Counted from the first letter of the stretch, positions 53,642-63,220 are shown. The stretch is 64,000 nucleotides of DNA from Ruminococcus sp. (GCA_017457955.1 JAFTGL010000001.1:1-64000); one strand, 5' to 3'. Numbers and translations: made by a program. Notes: generated from the letters alone by a model not told the origin.

Positions 53642-55225
53642 CTATGAAAGAATGATTTTTTCAGCGACCTTGATACCGTCCACCGCGGCGGATACGATAC
53701 CGCCCGCGTAGCCCGCGCCTTCGCCGCAGGGATACAGTCCTTTCAGACTCACGCTCTGCAGGCTGTCGTCGCGCGTGATGCGGATGGGGGAGGAACTGCG
53801 GCTTTCCACGGCGGTGAGCACCGCGTCGGGATGGTTGAAGCCGTGCAGCTTGCGGTCGATCAGCGGGATCGCTTCACGCATGCTGTCGGTGACGAACCGC
53901 GGCAGGATATCTTCCATCCTCGCAAACCGCGTACCAGGCTGATAGCTTGGTAAAACCTCGCCGAAGCGGTCGGACTTTTCGCCTTTGAGGAAATCGCCGA
54001 CCCTTGTCACAGGCGCGTGATAATCACCGCCGCCCGCGATGAACGCCTTGCGTTCCAGCTCTCTTTGCCAGTACATGCCCTTGAGCGCGTGTTCCCCGGG
54101 GATATCCTCGGGATTCACCGATACCAACAGCGCCGCGTTGGAGTTTACCTTGTCGCGGGCAAATTCGCTCATGCCGTTGGTGACGACGCTGTCCATCTCG
54201 CTCTGTGCCGCGACGACAACGCCGCCCGGGCACATGCAGAAGGTGTATACGCCGCGCCCGTCCCTCAGATGGACGCTTTGCTTATAATACGCGGCGGGCA
54301 GCTGTTTGTATGCCGCGCCGTACTGGGAGCGGTCGATGTTCTCCCGCAGATGTTCGATACGCGCGCCGACAGAAAAAGGCTTCGGCGCAGTATGGACTCC
54401 CATGCCGTGGATCAGCTCAAAGGTATCGCGCGCGCTGTGACCGATAGCGAGGACGATCTCACTGCAGTCGATCAGCCGCTTTGCGCCGTTGTGCTCGACC
54501 TCGGCGGCGGTGATTTTGCCGTCGACCGTTTTGATGTCGGTCAGCTTGGTGTCGAAGTAAACGTCCGCGCCTGAAGCGATCAGCTCCTCGCGGATATTTT
54601 TGACCGTGTCGCGCAGCTTATCCGTGCCGATATGGGGCTTTGCGTTGTAAAGAATTTCTTCGGGAGCGCCGTGCGCGGCAAATTCCAACAGCACCTTGCG
54701 CGCTCTGCTGTCCTTCGTACCCGTGTTGAGCTTGCCGTCCGAGAAGGTGCCCGCGCCGCCCTCGCCGAACTGCACGTTACATTCGGTGTTCAGCTCCGCG
54801 TTCTCCCACAGACAATGGATGACCTTCGTGCGTTCCTCTACGCACGATCCGCGTTCGATGACGATGGGGCGAATTCCGCTCTGCGCGAGCGTAAGCGCGC
54901 AGAACAGCCCCGCGGGGCCTGTGCCGACGATCAGCGGGCGTTTGCTTTTGTCCTTTGGAGTAAGCGGGATGTAGCGGTATTCTTCGGCAATGGCGGCGTT
55001 CTTGTTTTTCGCTTTGTTCAGAACCGCCTTTTCGTCGCTGTTCAGATAGACGTCCACGCTCGTTGTGTAGTGGATATTGTCCTTGTGCCGCGCGTCGATC
55101 GAGCGGCGGTAAAGCGCGGTTTTCGCGATCGCTTTCGGGGAGACTCTCAGCTCCTTTGAGCAGGCTCTGACGATATCTTCATCGTCGTAGCCGATCGGGA
55201 GCTTGACGTTATTGATACGGATCAT
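53642..55225 (-). CDS. FAD-dependent oxidoreductase
   Basis: 527 residues; start at the complement of 55223-55225 with GGGAG upstream. An ~80-residue N-terminal domain precedes the dinucleotide fold LIVGTGPAGLFCALTLAQSG. Further blocks: NVQFGEGGAGTFSDGKLNTG and YPCGEGAGYAGGIVSAAVDG. Large NAD(P)/FAD-dependent dehydrogenase family found in Clostridia with unproven substrate. ATGA overlap with the upstream flavoprotein. Confidence 0.88.
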   Translation of the reverse strand: MIRINNVKLPIGYDDEDIVRACSKELRVSPKAIAKTALYRRSIDARHKDNIHYTTSVDVYLNSDEKAVLNKAKNKNAAIAEEYRYIPLTPKDKSKRPLIVGTGPAGLFCALTLAQSGIRPIVIERGSCVEERTKVIHCLWENAELNTECNVQFGEGGAGTFSDGKLNTGTKDSRARKVLLEFAAHGAPEEILYNAKPHIGTDKLRDTVKNIREELIASGADVYFDTKLTDIKTVDGKITAAEVEHNGAKRLIDCSEIVLAIGHSARDTFELIHGMGVHTAPKPFSVGARIEHLRENIDRSQYGAAYKQLPAAYYKQSVHLRDGRGVYTFCMCPGGVVVAAQSEMDSVVTNGMSEFARDKVNSNAALLVSVNPEDIPGEHALKGMYWQRELERKAFIAGGGDYHAPVTRVGDFLKGEKSDRFGEVLPSYQPGTRFARMEDILPRFVTDSMREAIPLIDRKLHGFNHPDAVLTAVESRSSSPIRITRDDSLQSVSLKGLYPCGEGAGYAGGIVSAAVDGIKVAEKIILS

Positions 55226-56442
55226 AGGCTGTCTCCCGCGCACAATCCGCTCGCAAAGGCGAATTGCAGGTTGTAGCCGCCGCAGTCGCCGTCGATGTCC
55301 AGCGCTTCACCGAGGATGTACAGTCCGCGGTGGCGTTTGCTCTCAAAGGTGCGCGGGTCGATCTCGCTCAGCCTTACGCCGCCCGCGGTGACCTGCGCTT
55401 TTTTGAAATCCCTGCTTTCTTCACAGGTAAAGCGCCAGTCGGAAATATGGCGGCAGATGAATTTAATTTCTTTATCAAAAATATCTTTGCACGGTAACGA
55501 GGGCTTTATCCCGCTTGCTTTCAGGATCGCAAGCCCGAGGTTTTTATGGAACATGCCTGTGAAGATCTCGCTTGCGGGCGCGTCGGGATCACGCTGTACA
55601 CGCGCGTAGATCTCATTCCTGATCTGCTTGTCGGTACACTCGGGCAGAAGGTTCAGGCTGATTTCACACCCGCCCTTGTTCGCTTCGCGCGACAGGTTGA
55701 AGATGCAGATACCCGACAGCGCGTTTTCGGTAAACTGTACCTCGCCGCGTTCGGTTTTGATGATGTGATGATTCTGTACCAGACTCGCTTGTGCCTGCGC
55801 TCTGATCCCTTTCAGAGAACGTAAGAGATCGCTTCTGACCTTGACGGGGGACAGGGACGGCGTCAGCTTCGTCAAGTTCAGTCCGAGCGAGCGCAGAAGT
55901 TCCCTGCCGCCGCTTTCACGCCCCGCGTAGTCGGCTTTTCCGCCGAACGCGGCGACGCATTTTTTTGCGTAAATGCGCATATCCGCCGCGGCTATCTCAT
56001 AGCCCTCGGCGGTTTTTTGGATGCTTTGGATATCGGCATTGCAGATTTCTTCAATGTTGAGCTCCGCCATCCGCTTGCGCAGGACGTCGAGAACGGAGCT
56101 TGCCTGATTGGACAGGGGATAGACCCTATTTTCGCTGTCGGCATGCGTCAGCAGTCCGAGACCGTGAAAATGTCGAAGGACGACCTCAGAGTTATATTTC
56201 GAAAAAAGAATATTGATCAATGCGTCACTGCCCTCACCGTGGTAGCTCTTTTCATCTGCCCCGACGTGGCTGAGGTTGCACCTGCCGTTGCCGGTGACCA
56301 ACAGCTTTTTGCCGACGCGGTCGGCTTTTTCGAGGATGACGATCTTTTTATCCCTGTGGTTCTCTGCGGCGCGGATGGCGCACAGCATTCCTGCCGCGCC
56401 GCCGCCGATGACTGCCGCGTATACGCTCTTCTTTTTCATCAT
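55222..56442 (-). CDS. HI0933/YhiN-family flavoprotein
   Basis: 406 residues. N-terminal FAD-binding AVIGGGAAGMLCAIRAAE and VTGNGRCNLSH; C-terminal GEALDIDGDCGGYNLQFAFA. Family members bind FAD; their reaction is not settled. Coupled to genes on both sides by 4-nt overlaps, giving a three-gene minus-strand operon with the transporter at 56439-56945. Confidence 0.9.
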   Translation of the reverse strand: MMKKKSVYAAVIGGGAAGMLCAIRAAENHRDKKIVILEKADRVGKKLLVTGNGRCNLSHVGADEKSYHGEGSDALINILFSKYNSEVVLRHFHGLGLLTHADSENRVYPLSNQASSVLDVLRKRMAELNIEEICNADIQSIQKTAEGYEIAAADMRIYAKKCVAAFGGKADYAGRESGGRELLRSLGLNLTKLTPSLSPVKVRSDLLRSLKGIRAQAQASLVQNHHIIKTERGEVQFTENALSGICIFNLSREANKGGCEISLNLLPECTDKQIRNEIYARVQRDPDAPASEIFTGMFHKNLGLAILKASGIKPSLPCKDIFDKEIKFICRHISDWRFTCEESRDFKKAQVTAGGVRLSEIDPRTFESKRHRGLYILGEALDIDGDCGGYNLQFAFASGLCAGDSL

Positions 56443-56945
56443 GCCTGAGGAACGCTGGTGGTGAAGATGTTCGCCAGGAATCCGAAGGTTTCGGGCAGCA
56501 GTACCACCAGAGAAACGATGACGCCCGCGATCAGTACGCCGCAGAACACAGCCAGCATGGATTTTTTGAAACCCATATCGAGGATGGACGCCGCCAGCGT
56601 ACCTGTCCAGGCGCCCGTTACGGGGAGCGGGATACCGACAAAGAACATCAGGGCGACAAAGAGTCCCTTGCCGCTTTTCGCTTTCAGCTTTTCGCCGCCC
56701 TTCTCACCTTTTTTCAGGCAGAAGGTAAAGAATTTGCCGATGTACTTTTTATCCTTGCCCCATTCAAGCACCTTGCGGGCAAAGAGATAGATGAACGGCA
56801 CAGGGATCATATTGCCGATCACGGCAATGATATAGGCGACGATGGGATGGATATGATATCCCCACACCGCGGCGGGGATCGCGCCTCTGAGCTCAAAAAT
56901 CGGGATCATGGCAAAGCCTATCGTCAGAAGGTAATATTTCAGCAT
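56439..56945 (-). CDS. Small multi-drug export family protein (PF06695-like)
   Basis: 168 residues, four membrane segments. Signature IPIFELRGAIPAAVWGYHI near residue 14 and FVGIPLPVTGAWTGTLAAS near 105. Export role in the family name is weakly supported. First gene of the flavoprotein operon. Confidence 0.85.
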   Translation of the reverse strand: MLKYYLLTIGFAMIPIFELRGAIPAAVWGYHIHPIVAYIIAVIGNMIPVPFIYLFARKVLEWGKDKKYIGKFFTFCLKKGEKGGEKLKAKSGKGLFVALMFFVGIPLPVTGAWTGTLAASILDMGFKKSMLAVFCGVLIAGVIVSLVVLLPETFGFLANIFTTSVPQA

Positions 56946-57060
56946 ATCGTTACTCCTTACAGATCAATGATATCGAATCGCATACACTTAGCATTATAAC
57001 TGAAAAACGACTCTATTTCAACTCTTATTTAGATTATCCTTAAAACTTATATGAATCCGT

Positions 57061-57089
57061 TTGACATCTTATACGGAATTGATTAAAAT
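57061..57089 (+). promoter_or_regulatory. Sigma-A promoter for vanZ-like operon
   Basis: TTGACA, 17 nt, TAAAAT, 30 nt before the start codon. Confidence 0.8.
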
Positions 57090-57119
57090 ATTACCGTATT
57101 AAATGAAACGGGTATAACT

Positions 57120-57599
57120 ATGGGTAATCGTAAATCCACTGCCGCGCGGATCATCCTGACCGTGCTGACGGTCACGGCTGTCGCGGCGATCTTTTATAAT
57201 TCTTCTTTGAGCGCGGTGGAATCCACCGAACAGAGCTCTCCGCTGACGGAGTTGATCAACAGCTTTTTGAGTTCTCTGCACATTCCGCTGACGTTGGAGG
57301 AAACAGTGATCCGCAAGGCGGCGCATTTTACGGAGTACGCGGTGTTGGGCACACTGCTGACCGTGACTGTCCATCTGTATGTGAAAAAGCGGAGCAGGAC
57401 GCTGTTGCTGGCGCTGCCGCTGGGAGCTGTTGTCGCGGTATGTGACGAGCTGATCCAGCTCTTTCCCGCGGGACGGTCATGTGAAGTGCGGGACATGCTG
57501 ATCGACTTCTGCGGTATTTTATTCGCCGCGCTGATCGTAACATTGATTATTTCTAATATAGAAAAAAGACGAAACAAAAAGGGAATGAAGGAAGGGTAA
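57120..57599 (+). CDS. VanZ-family membrane protein
   Basis: 159 residues with four membrane segments and VanZ signatures RKAAHFTEYAVLGTLL near residue 64 and DELIQLFPAGRSCEVRDMLI near 111. VanZ relatives are not by themselves glycopeptide resistance. Dyad TTCTAATATAGAA at 57551-57563 close to the C-terminus. Confidence 0.88.
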   Translation: MGNRKSTAARIILTVLTVTAVAAIFYNSSLSAVESTEQSSPLTELINSFLSSLHIPLTLEETVIRKAAHFTEYAVLGTLLTVTVHLYVKKRSRTLLLALPLGAVVAVCDELIQLFPAGRSCEVRDMLIDFCGILFAALIVTLIISNIEKRRNKKGMKEG

Positions 57600-57602
57600 A
57601 AC

Positions 57603-58994
57603 TTGAGTGAAGTAACACAGAACAAAATGGGCGTCAAGCCGATGCTTCCGCTCTTGATGGGGATGTCGCTGCCCGCGATGTTCTCGATGATGATACAGGC
57701 GCTGTACAACGTGGTCGACAGCATTTTTGTCGCGCGGTTCCATCCCGACGCGCTGCAGGCGGTGTCGCTGGCATATCCGCTGCAGATGATCCTGATCTCG
57801 TTCGGCGTCGGTACGGCGGTGGGCGTCAACTCGCTGATAGCAAGGCGTCTGGGCGCGAAAAATTATCAGGAGGCGAACGCCGCCGCGACGACAGGCTTGG
57901 TACTGGCGGTGATCAACTGGCTGGTATTCCTGGTGATCGGACTTGTTCTTGCGCGTCCGTTCATCGCGCTGTTCACCTCGGATGAAACGGTCATCGGCTA
58001 CGGTCACCAGTATCTGACCGTGGTGCTGTGTATCTCCTTCGGTATGCAGATCTCCTGCATGGGTGAGAAGATCCTCCAGTCGACCGGCAACATGATCTTC
58101 CCGATGATCACCCAAATGCTCGGCGCTGTGATCAACATTATTTTCGACCCGCTGCTGATCTTCGGTATCGGCTTTTTCCCGCGCTTAGGCGTTCTCGGCG
58201 CGGCGATTGCGACGGTGCTCGGACAGATCTGCTCGATGATCTTTATACTGATCGTCCTCTTTGCCCGCAAGCATGAGGTGAAGATCTCCTTCAAAGGCTT
58301 CCGCATGCAAAAAATAGTTTTGAAAAACATCTACGCGGTCGGGTTTCCCGCGATCATCATGCAGAGTATCGGCTCGGTGATGGTCTCGGGTATCAACGCG
58401 ATCATTTCCATGGCGGATATCACCGCCGAGTATGCCGCGGCGTATATCAACGCTTTCGGTATCTACTTCAAGCTCCAGAGCTTCATCTTCATGCCCGTGT
58501 TCGGTCTGAATCAGGGCGTTTCGCCGATCATCGGCTACAACTACGGCGCCCGCAATAAGAAGCGCATGTACTCCGCGTTCCGTCTTGGAATTATCATCGC
58601 AGCGCTGATCATGGCGGCGGGAACACTGCTGTTTCATCTTGCTCCCTCATGGCTGTTGTCGCTCTTTGAGTCCGACGCTGCCGCCGATCTTGCGGCGAAC
58701 GCGCTGTTGGGCGAAGTCGGCGTTCCTCTGCTTCGTATCATCAGCCTGTCCTTTATCTTCGCGGCGCTCGGTATCATGTTCTCCACGCTGTTCCAGGCGG
58801 TCGGCAAGGGACTGTACAGCATGGTGATGTCGGTATCCCGACAGCTGGTCGTGCTGCTGCCTGTCGCTTTCGCGCTGTCAAAGGTCAACATGATCGTGAT
58901 GTGGTACGCGTTCCCCATCGCGGAGGTCGTGTGCTTAGGTATCGCTGTCGTATTCTTTATTCTGTTGCAGAAAAAAGAACTCAGCCGATTGTAA
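57603..58994 (+). CDS. MATE-family efflux transporter
   Basis: 463 residues, 12 membrane segments. TTG start at 57603 after GGAAGGG, 3 nt beyond the VanZ stop. Blocks LPAMFSMMIQALYNVVDSIF, GVNSLIARRLGAKNYQEAN and MPVFGLNQGVSPIIGYNYG are typical of DinF/NorM-type MATE proteins. Cation-coupled export of drugs or metabolites; substrate unknown. Confidence 0.93.
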   Translation: MSEVTQNKMGVKPMLPLLMGMSLPAMFSMMIQALYNVVDSIFVARFHPDALQAVSLAYPLQMILISFGVGTAVGVNSLIARRLGAKNYQEANAAATTGLVLAVINWLVFLVIGLVLARPFIALFTSDETVIGYGHQYLTVVLCISFGMQISCMGEKILQSTGNMIFPMITQMLGAVINIIFDPLLIFGIGFFPRLGVLGAAIATVLGQICSMIFILIVLFARKHEVKISFKGFRMQKIVLKNIYAVGFPAIIMQSIGSVMVSGINAIISMADITAEYAAAYINAFGIYFKLQSFIFMPVFGLNQGVSPIIGYNYGARNKKRMYSAFRLGIIIAALIMAAGTLLFHLAPSWLLSLFESDAAADLAANALLGEVGVPLLRIISLSFIFAALGIMFSTLFQAVGKGLYSMVMSVSRQLVVLLPVAFALSKVNMIVMWYAFPIAEVVCLGIAVVFFILLQKKELSRL

Positions 58995-59035
58995 TATTAA
59001 AAAGCATCATCTCATAGAATTTACGGGGTGATGTT

Positions 59036-59401
59036 ATGAGTGAGATACAACGCAGCGAGATCATCTACGAAGAGGGATGGCATGACGCCGCTCCTCCCGC
59101 TGAACCTGAGATTCCTCTTGATGAAGCGGAAAAGAAGCCCGAAGGCGAGCCCGAGATCAGGGAAACGTCAAAGCCCTTGCTGATCAGTATTCAGCTGGCG
59201 CTGTGCCTGTTGGCGGCGCTTGCGCTGTTTTTGCTCAAGGCGATGGACAGCGTCGGGTATCACGAGTTCATGGACTACTACCATGAGGAGCTGAATAAGC
59301 CCGTCGTGTCGCAGGGCGTATTTGAAGCGCTGGATATCAGCAAGCTGTTCACAGAGGATGTGACCGTACAGGCGACGCCCGATGAAGCTCAGGATCGCTA
59401 A
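59036..59401 (+). CDS. Small single-TM protein next to SpoIVFB-like protease
   Basis: 121 residues: acidic N-terminal half, one membrane segment near 49-67 (LLISIQLALCLLAALALFLL), and a ~50-residue outer tail. No family recognised. It overlaps the M50 protease gene by 20 nt. By position and topology it could play the part of SpoIVFA or another regulator of the protease (inference). Confidence 0.7.
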   Translation: MSEIQRSEIIYEEGWHDAAPPAEPEIPLDEAEKKPEGEPEIRETSKPLLISIQLALCLLAALALFLLKAMDSVGYHEFMDYYHEELNKPVVSQGVFEALDISKLFTEDVTVQATPDEAQDR

Positions 59402-59951
59402 GTTACAAATTTATTTAGGCTATGAGGTCGTGGCGGCGATGACCGCCGTTCTCCTGCTCGACCGCGAGAACCGTGTGATCTGCTGTTTTATAGCGGCGCT
59501 GCTGCATGAGCTGGGACATATCCTGATGATGCGGCTGTTCGGCGTGAGGGTACGAAGGCTCAGACTGCGGCTGTTCGACGTGCTGATCGAAGCGGATGAG
59601 CCCGCGGATTTTTTGTCCGATGTCTGGATCACCCTCGGCGGCGTGATGATGAATTTCCTCTGTGCCGCTTTCTTTTGTCCGTTCAGCCTGAAGCTCGGAT
59701 TGCCGCACCTTTTGCTCGGCATATTCAATCTCTTGCCCGTGATGAGTCTGGACGGCGGACACCTGCTGACGATCTGCTTATCCCGACGGTTTTCTCCGCG
59801 CGTCTGCGATACGGCGCTGAAAATCACTACCTTTGTCTTTCTCCTGCCGCTGATGACGGCAGGCTTGTATATACTGTTTCAGAGCGGATATAACTACTCG
59901 CTTCTGCTGATATCCCTCTATCTGTTGGCATTGTTACTTTTGAAAAAATAG
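59382..59951 (+). CDS. SpoIVFB-like site-2 (M50) metalloprotease
   Basis: 189 residues with several membrane segments, zinc motif HELGHILMMRLFG near residue 43 and the second metal site NLLPVMSLDGGHLL near 116. In Bacillus SpoIVFB cleaves pro-sigma K; here sequence and the spore-forming context support the same family. Substrate is inferred. Confidence 0.82.
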   Translation: MKLRIAKLQIYLGYEVVAAMTAVLLLDRENRVICCFIAALLHELGHILMMRLFGVRVRRLRLRLFDVLIEADEPADFLSDVWITLGGVMMNFLCAAFFCPFSLKLGLPHLLLGIFNLLPVMSLDGGHLLTICLSRRFSPRVCDTALKITTFVFLLPLMTAGLYILFQSGYNYSLLLISLYLLALLLLKK

Positions 59952-59960
59952 GAGAAGTCT

Positions 59961-61820
59961 ATGTATCCCGAGAAAATCGAAAAATTGCTCCTGAAGGTGC
60001 AGAAGCCGGGACGCTACGTCGGCGGCGAGATGGGAGCGGTGATCAAGGACAAGCAGGATGTGGACGTGCGGTTCGCGTTCTGTTTTCCCGATACCTATGA
60101 GATCGGCATGTCGCACCTCGGCATCAAGATCCTGTACAGCCTTTTCAACGAGAAGCCGTACATCTGGTGCGAGCGTGTTTTTGCGCCGTGGCTGGATATG
60201 GAGGAGCAGATGCGTGCGCACGATATCCCGCTCTACGCCCTCGAGTCCGGCGACCCGATCTCCGACTTTGACTTCATCGGCTTCACCCTGCAATATGAGC
60301 TGAGCTACAGCAACATCCTCAACATGCTGAGCTTGGGCAATATCCCTGTTCTGTCAAAGGACAGGCATGACCTCAACCATATCGTCGTCGCGGGCGGTCC
60401 CTGCGCCTGCAACCCCGAGCCGATCACCGATTTCATCGATATCTTTTTCCTCGGCGACGGGGAAGAGGTCGACCTCGAGGTCATCGAGCTGTACCGTCAG
60501 TGCAAAAAGGACGGCAAAAGCCGTGAGGAATTCTTACAGCTTGCTTCTCAGATCAAGGGCGTCTACGTGCCCTCGCTCTACGACGTGAGCTACAATGACG
60601 ACGGCACCGTAGCAGCTGTCACGCCCAAGAACGGCGCTCCCGCGGTCATCGAAAAGCGCGTGATGATGAACATGGACGAGAGCTACTATCCCGATAATTT
60701 CGTCGTTCCGAATATCGAGATCGTTCACGACAGAGCGGTCGAAGAGATCTTCCGCGGCTGTATCCGCGGCTGCCGCTTTTGTCAGGCGGGCTTTTTGTAC
60801 CGCCCTGTCAGAGAGAAGTCGGTCGAATGTATCAGCAAGCAGTGCCACGCCCTGTGTCAGAACACGGGCTATGACGAGGTGTCGCTGTCCTCGCTCAGCT
60901 CCAGCGATTACACGCAGGTCGTGCCCATGCTCCGCGAGCTGAACTCGTGGGCAAAGCCTGAGAACGTCAGCCTGTCCCTGCCGTCTCTGCGTGTGGACGG
61001 CTTTTCCGACGATATCCTCAACGAGATCAAAACCGTGCGCAAAAGCGGTCTGACCTTCGCTCCCGAAGCGGGCAGCCAGCGTCTGCGCAACGCGATCAAT
61101 AAAAACGTCTTTGAGGATGAGCTGATGAACACCTGCCGCGTCGCGTTCGAGGGCGGCTACACCACCGTGAAGCTCTATTTCATGATCGGCTTGCCGACCG
61201 AGACGATGGACGACGTTGCCGATATCCCGCTCCTCGGCAAAAAGGTGCTGGATACCTTCTACAGCACGCCCAACCGCCCGAAGGGCAAGTCCCCCCGCGT
61301 GACGGTATCCGCGTCCTCCTTTGTGCCTAAGCCCTTTACCCCCTTCCAGTGGGAGCCGCAGGACACGATGGACGTCTTGCGTGAAAAGCAGCAGCACATC
61401 AAAAAGACGATGGCGGAGAATCATATCTCTCCGAGCAAGATGTCATATAACTATCATGACTCCGATACCTCGTATCTTGAGGCGGTGTTCGCCCGCGGCG
61501 ACCGCAGGCTCAATAAGGTCATGTATGAAGCCTACAAGCGCGGCATGCACTTTGACGGCTGGAGCGACTGCTTCTCCCTGCAGGCATGGTTCGACGTCTT
61601 TGAAGCCTGCGGTATCGATCCGTCCTTCTACGCGAACCGCCGCCGTTCGTTTGACGAGGTTCTCCCGTGGGATCACCTTGACTACGGCGTGTCCAAGGCG
61701 TTTTTGCGCCGCGAGTGCGAGCGCGCGTACCGCTCCGAGGCTTCTCCCAACTGCCGTGAAAAGTGTATGGGCTGCGGCGCGATGAAATACGGCGGAGGTG
61801 TGTGCTATGAAAAACGTTAG
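59961..61820 (+). CDS. TIGR03960-family B12-binding-type radical SAM protein
   Basis: 619 residues. Radical SAM motif CIRGCRFCQAGFLYRPVREK near residue 270; N-terminal region resembles a B12-binding domain (FPDTYEIGMSHLGIKIL); C-terminal cysteines in CREKCMGCGAMKYGG. Always found beside the DUF2344 protein encoded next. Substrate unknown; some relatives are linked to rRNA/tRNA processing genes. Confidence 0.92.
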   Translation: MYPEKIEKLLLKVQKPGRYVGGEMGAVIKDKQDVDVRFAFCFPDTYEIGMSHLGIKILYSLFNEKPYIWCERVFAPWLDMEEQMRAHDIPLYALESGDPISDFDFIGFTLQYELSYSNILNMLSLGNIPVLSKDRHDLNHIVVAGGPCACNPEPITDFIDIFFLGDGEEVDLEVIELYRQCKKDGKSREEFLQLASQIKGVYVPSLYDVSYNDDGTVAAVTPKNGAPAVIEKRVMMNMDESYYPDNFVVPNIEIVHDRAVEEIFRGCIRGCRFCQAGFLYRPVREKSVECISKQCHALCQNTGYDEVSLSSLSSSDYTQVVPMLRELNSWAKPENVSLSLPSLRVDGFSDDILNEIKTVRKSGLTFAPEAGSQRLRNAINKNVFEDELMNTCRVAFEGGYTTVKLYFMIGLPTETMDDVADIPLLGKKVLDTFYSTPNRPKGKSPRVTVSASSFVPKPFTPFQWEPQDTMDVLREKQQHIKKTMAENHISPSKMSYNYHDSDTSYLEAVFARGDRRLNKVMYEAYKRGMHFDGWSDCFSLQAWFDVFEACGIDPSFYANRRRSFDEVLPWDHLDYGVSKAFLRRECERAYRSEASPNCREKCMGCGAMKYGGGVCYEKR

Positions 61821-62472
61821 AGTCTTTTACCGCAAGTTCGGACCTTGCAAGTATATCTCCCACCTTGATACCAACCGCGTGATGATCCGCGCCATCGGAA
61901 AAAGCCGGCTGAACATCTGGCGCACCGAGGGCTTCAACCAGCACGCCTATATCACCTTCGCGCTCCCGCTGTCCCTCGGCTTTGCCTCCGAGTGTGAGAG
62001 CATGGATTTCCGTGTGCTGGACGATGACGAGGATCTCTCGGCGATCCCCGCACGGCTGAACGAATGTCTGCCCGAGGGCATTCGTGTGTTCCGCTGTGCC
62101 GAAGCGGTGTATAAGCCCGCCGCGATCGACTCCGCGAAATACGCTGTGACACTGGAGCCGATGAACGAAAGTGAAATTTCTAATATAGAATTATCAGAGA
62201 AATGGGAAGCCTTCTTACAGCTCCCCGAGATCAACGTCGAGAAAAAGACGAAGAAGGGCATGAAAACCGTTGATTTAAAGCCCTATATCCTCGCGTATGA
62301 AGCGCGACAGGGGGAGAAGGTCTGCTTTGATCTGACCCTGCCCGCAGGCTCTACGCTGAACATCAACCCGAACCTGCTGATCCAGGCGTTTTCCGACTCC
62401 ATCGGTACGGAGCTGTATGCCGACATCACCCGCGTCGGTATCTACACCAAGGAGGGCGAGGACTTTGCGTAA
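61807..62472 (+). CDS. TIGR03936-family radical SAM-associated protein (DUF2344)
   Basis: 221 residues from ATG 61807 (GGAGG at 61794-61798). Opening VRVFYRKFGPCKYISHLDT is the family signature. Works with the upstream radical SAM protein, overlapping it by 14 nt. Dyad TTCTAATATAGAA at 62178-62190 sits in an AT-rich patch. Confidence 0.92.
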   Translation: MKNVRVFYRKFGPCKYISHLDTNRVMIRAIGKSRLNIWRTEGFNQHAYITFALPLSLGFASECESMDFRVLDDDEDLSAIPARLNECLPEGIRVFRCAEAVYKPAAIDSAKYAVTLEPMNESEISNIELSEKWEAFLQLPEINVEKKTKKGMKTVDLKPYILAYEARQGEKVCFDLTLPAGSTLNINPNLLIQAFSDSIGTELYADITRVGIYTKEGEDFA

Positions 62473-63157
62473 GCGTTTCGATATCGTTCTGCTCGACGCG
62501 GACGAAACGGTCTATGACTTCAGGCTCGCCGAAAAGACCGCCGTCAGCCTTGCGCTCGCTGAATTCGGCGTTGATCCGACGGATGCGGTGACCGCGGAAT
62601 ACAGCGCTATCAATCTGCGTTGCTGGAAGGCGCTCGAACTGGGCGAGCTGAGCCGCGAGAGTCTGAAACCCACCCGCTTCCGCATGTTGTTCGAAGCCAT
62701 CGGCGCACCGCCGTGCGATTATTACGCGGTCAACATGACCTACGAGCATAACCTCGCTCAGCAGTCCTTTCTTCTCGACGGCGCGCCGGAATTTGTGCAG
62801 AAGCTCCATGAGCACTGCAAAATCTACCTCGCTACCAACGGTCTGACCATTCCCCAGACAGGGCGGTTCAGCCGCAGCGCGATCAAGCCCTATGTCGACG
62901 GTATCTACATCTCCGAGCAGATCGGTCACAGTAAGCCCGACGCGGCGTATTTCGACTATATCTTCCGTGATCTGGACATCACGGACAAGAGCCGCGTCAT
63001 CATCCTCGGCGACAGCCTGACCTCCGACATGCAGGGCGGCCGCAACGCAGGGATCACGACCTGCCATTTTCTGAACGGAGAGTGTCCCTCAAACAGCGAT
63101 CTCTGCGATTATGAGATACAGGATTACGACGGGTTTTTCGACATTCTATTTCAATGA
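62465..63157 (+). CDS. YjjG-like HAD nucleotide phosphatase
   Basis: 230 residues from TTG 62465, 8 nt inside the previous gene, with AAGGAGGG at 62449-62456. HAD motifs: LLDADETVYDF (I), LATNG (II), HSKPDAAYFDYIF (III) and ILGDSLTSDMQGG (IV). Likely dephosphorylates non-canonical pyrimidine nucleotides. The longer ATG form at 62417 has no RBS and is rejected. Confidence 0.9.
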   Translation: MRKRFDIVLLDADETVYDFRLAEKTAVSLALAEFGVDPTDAVTAEYSAINLRCWKALELGELSRESLKPTRFRMLFEAIGAPPCDYYAVNMTYEHNLAQQSFLLDGAPEFVQKLHEHCKIYLATNGLTIPQTGRFSRSAIKPYVDGIYISEQIGHSKPDAAYFDYIFRDLDITDKSRVIILGDSLTSDMQGGRNAGITTCHFLNGECPSNSDLCDYEIQDYDGFFDILFQ

Positions 63158-63160
63158 TAA

Positions 63161-63198
63161 AACGCCTGCTGTGAAAGAAATCACAGCAGGCGTTTCTG
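63161..63198. terminator. Bidirectional terminator after yjjG-like gene
   Basis: AACGCCTGCTGTGA, loop AAGAAA, TCACAGCAGGCGTT: 14-bp perfect stem between convergent genes. Confidence 0.92.
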
Positions 63199-63220
63199 CG
63201 TTATTCGTTTGTCAGACAAG

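Noticed and set aside
57120-57599. Vancomycin/teicoplanin resistance gene vanZ
   Set aside because: VanZ-like membrane proteins are common in Firmicutes; no van operon is present.
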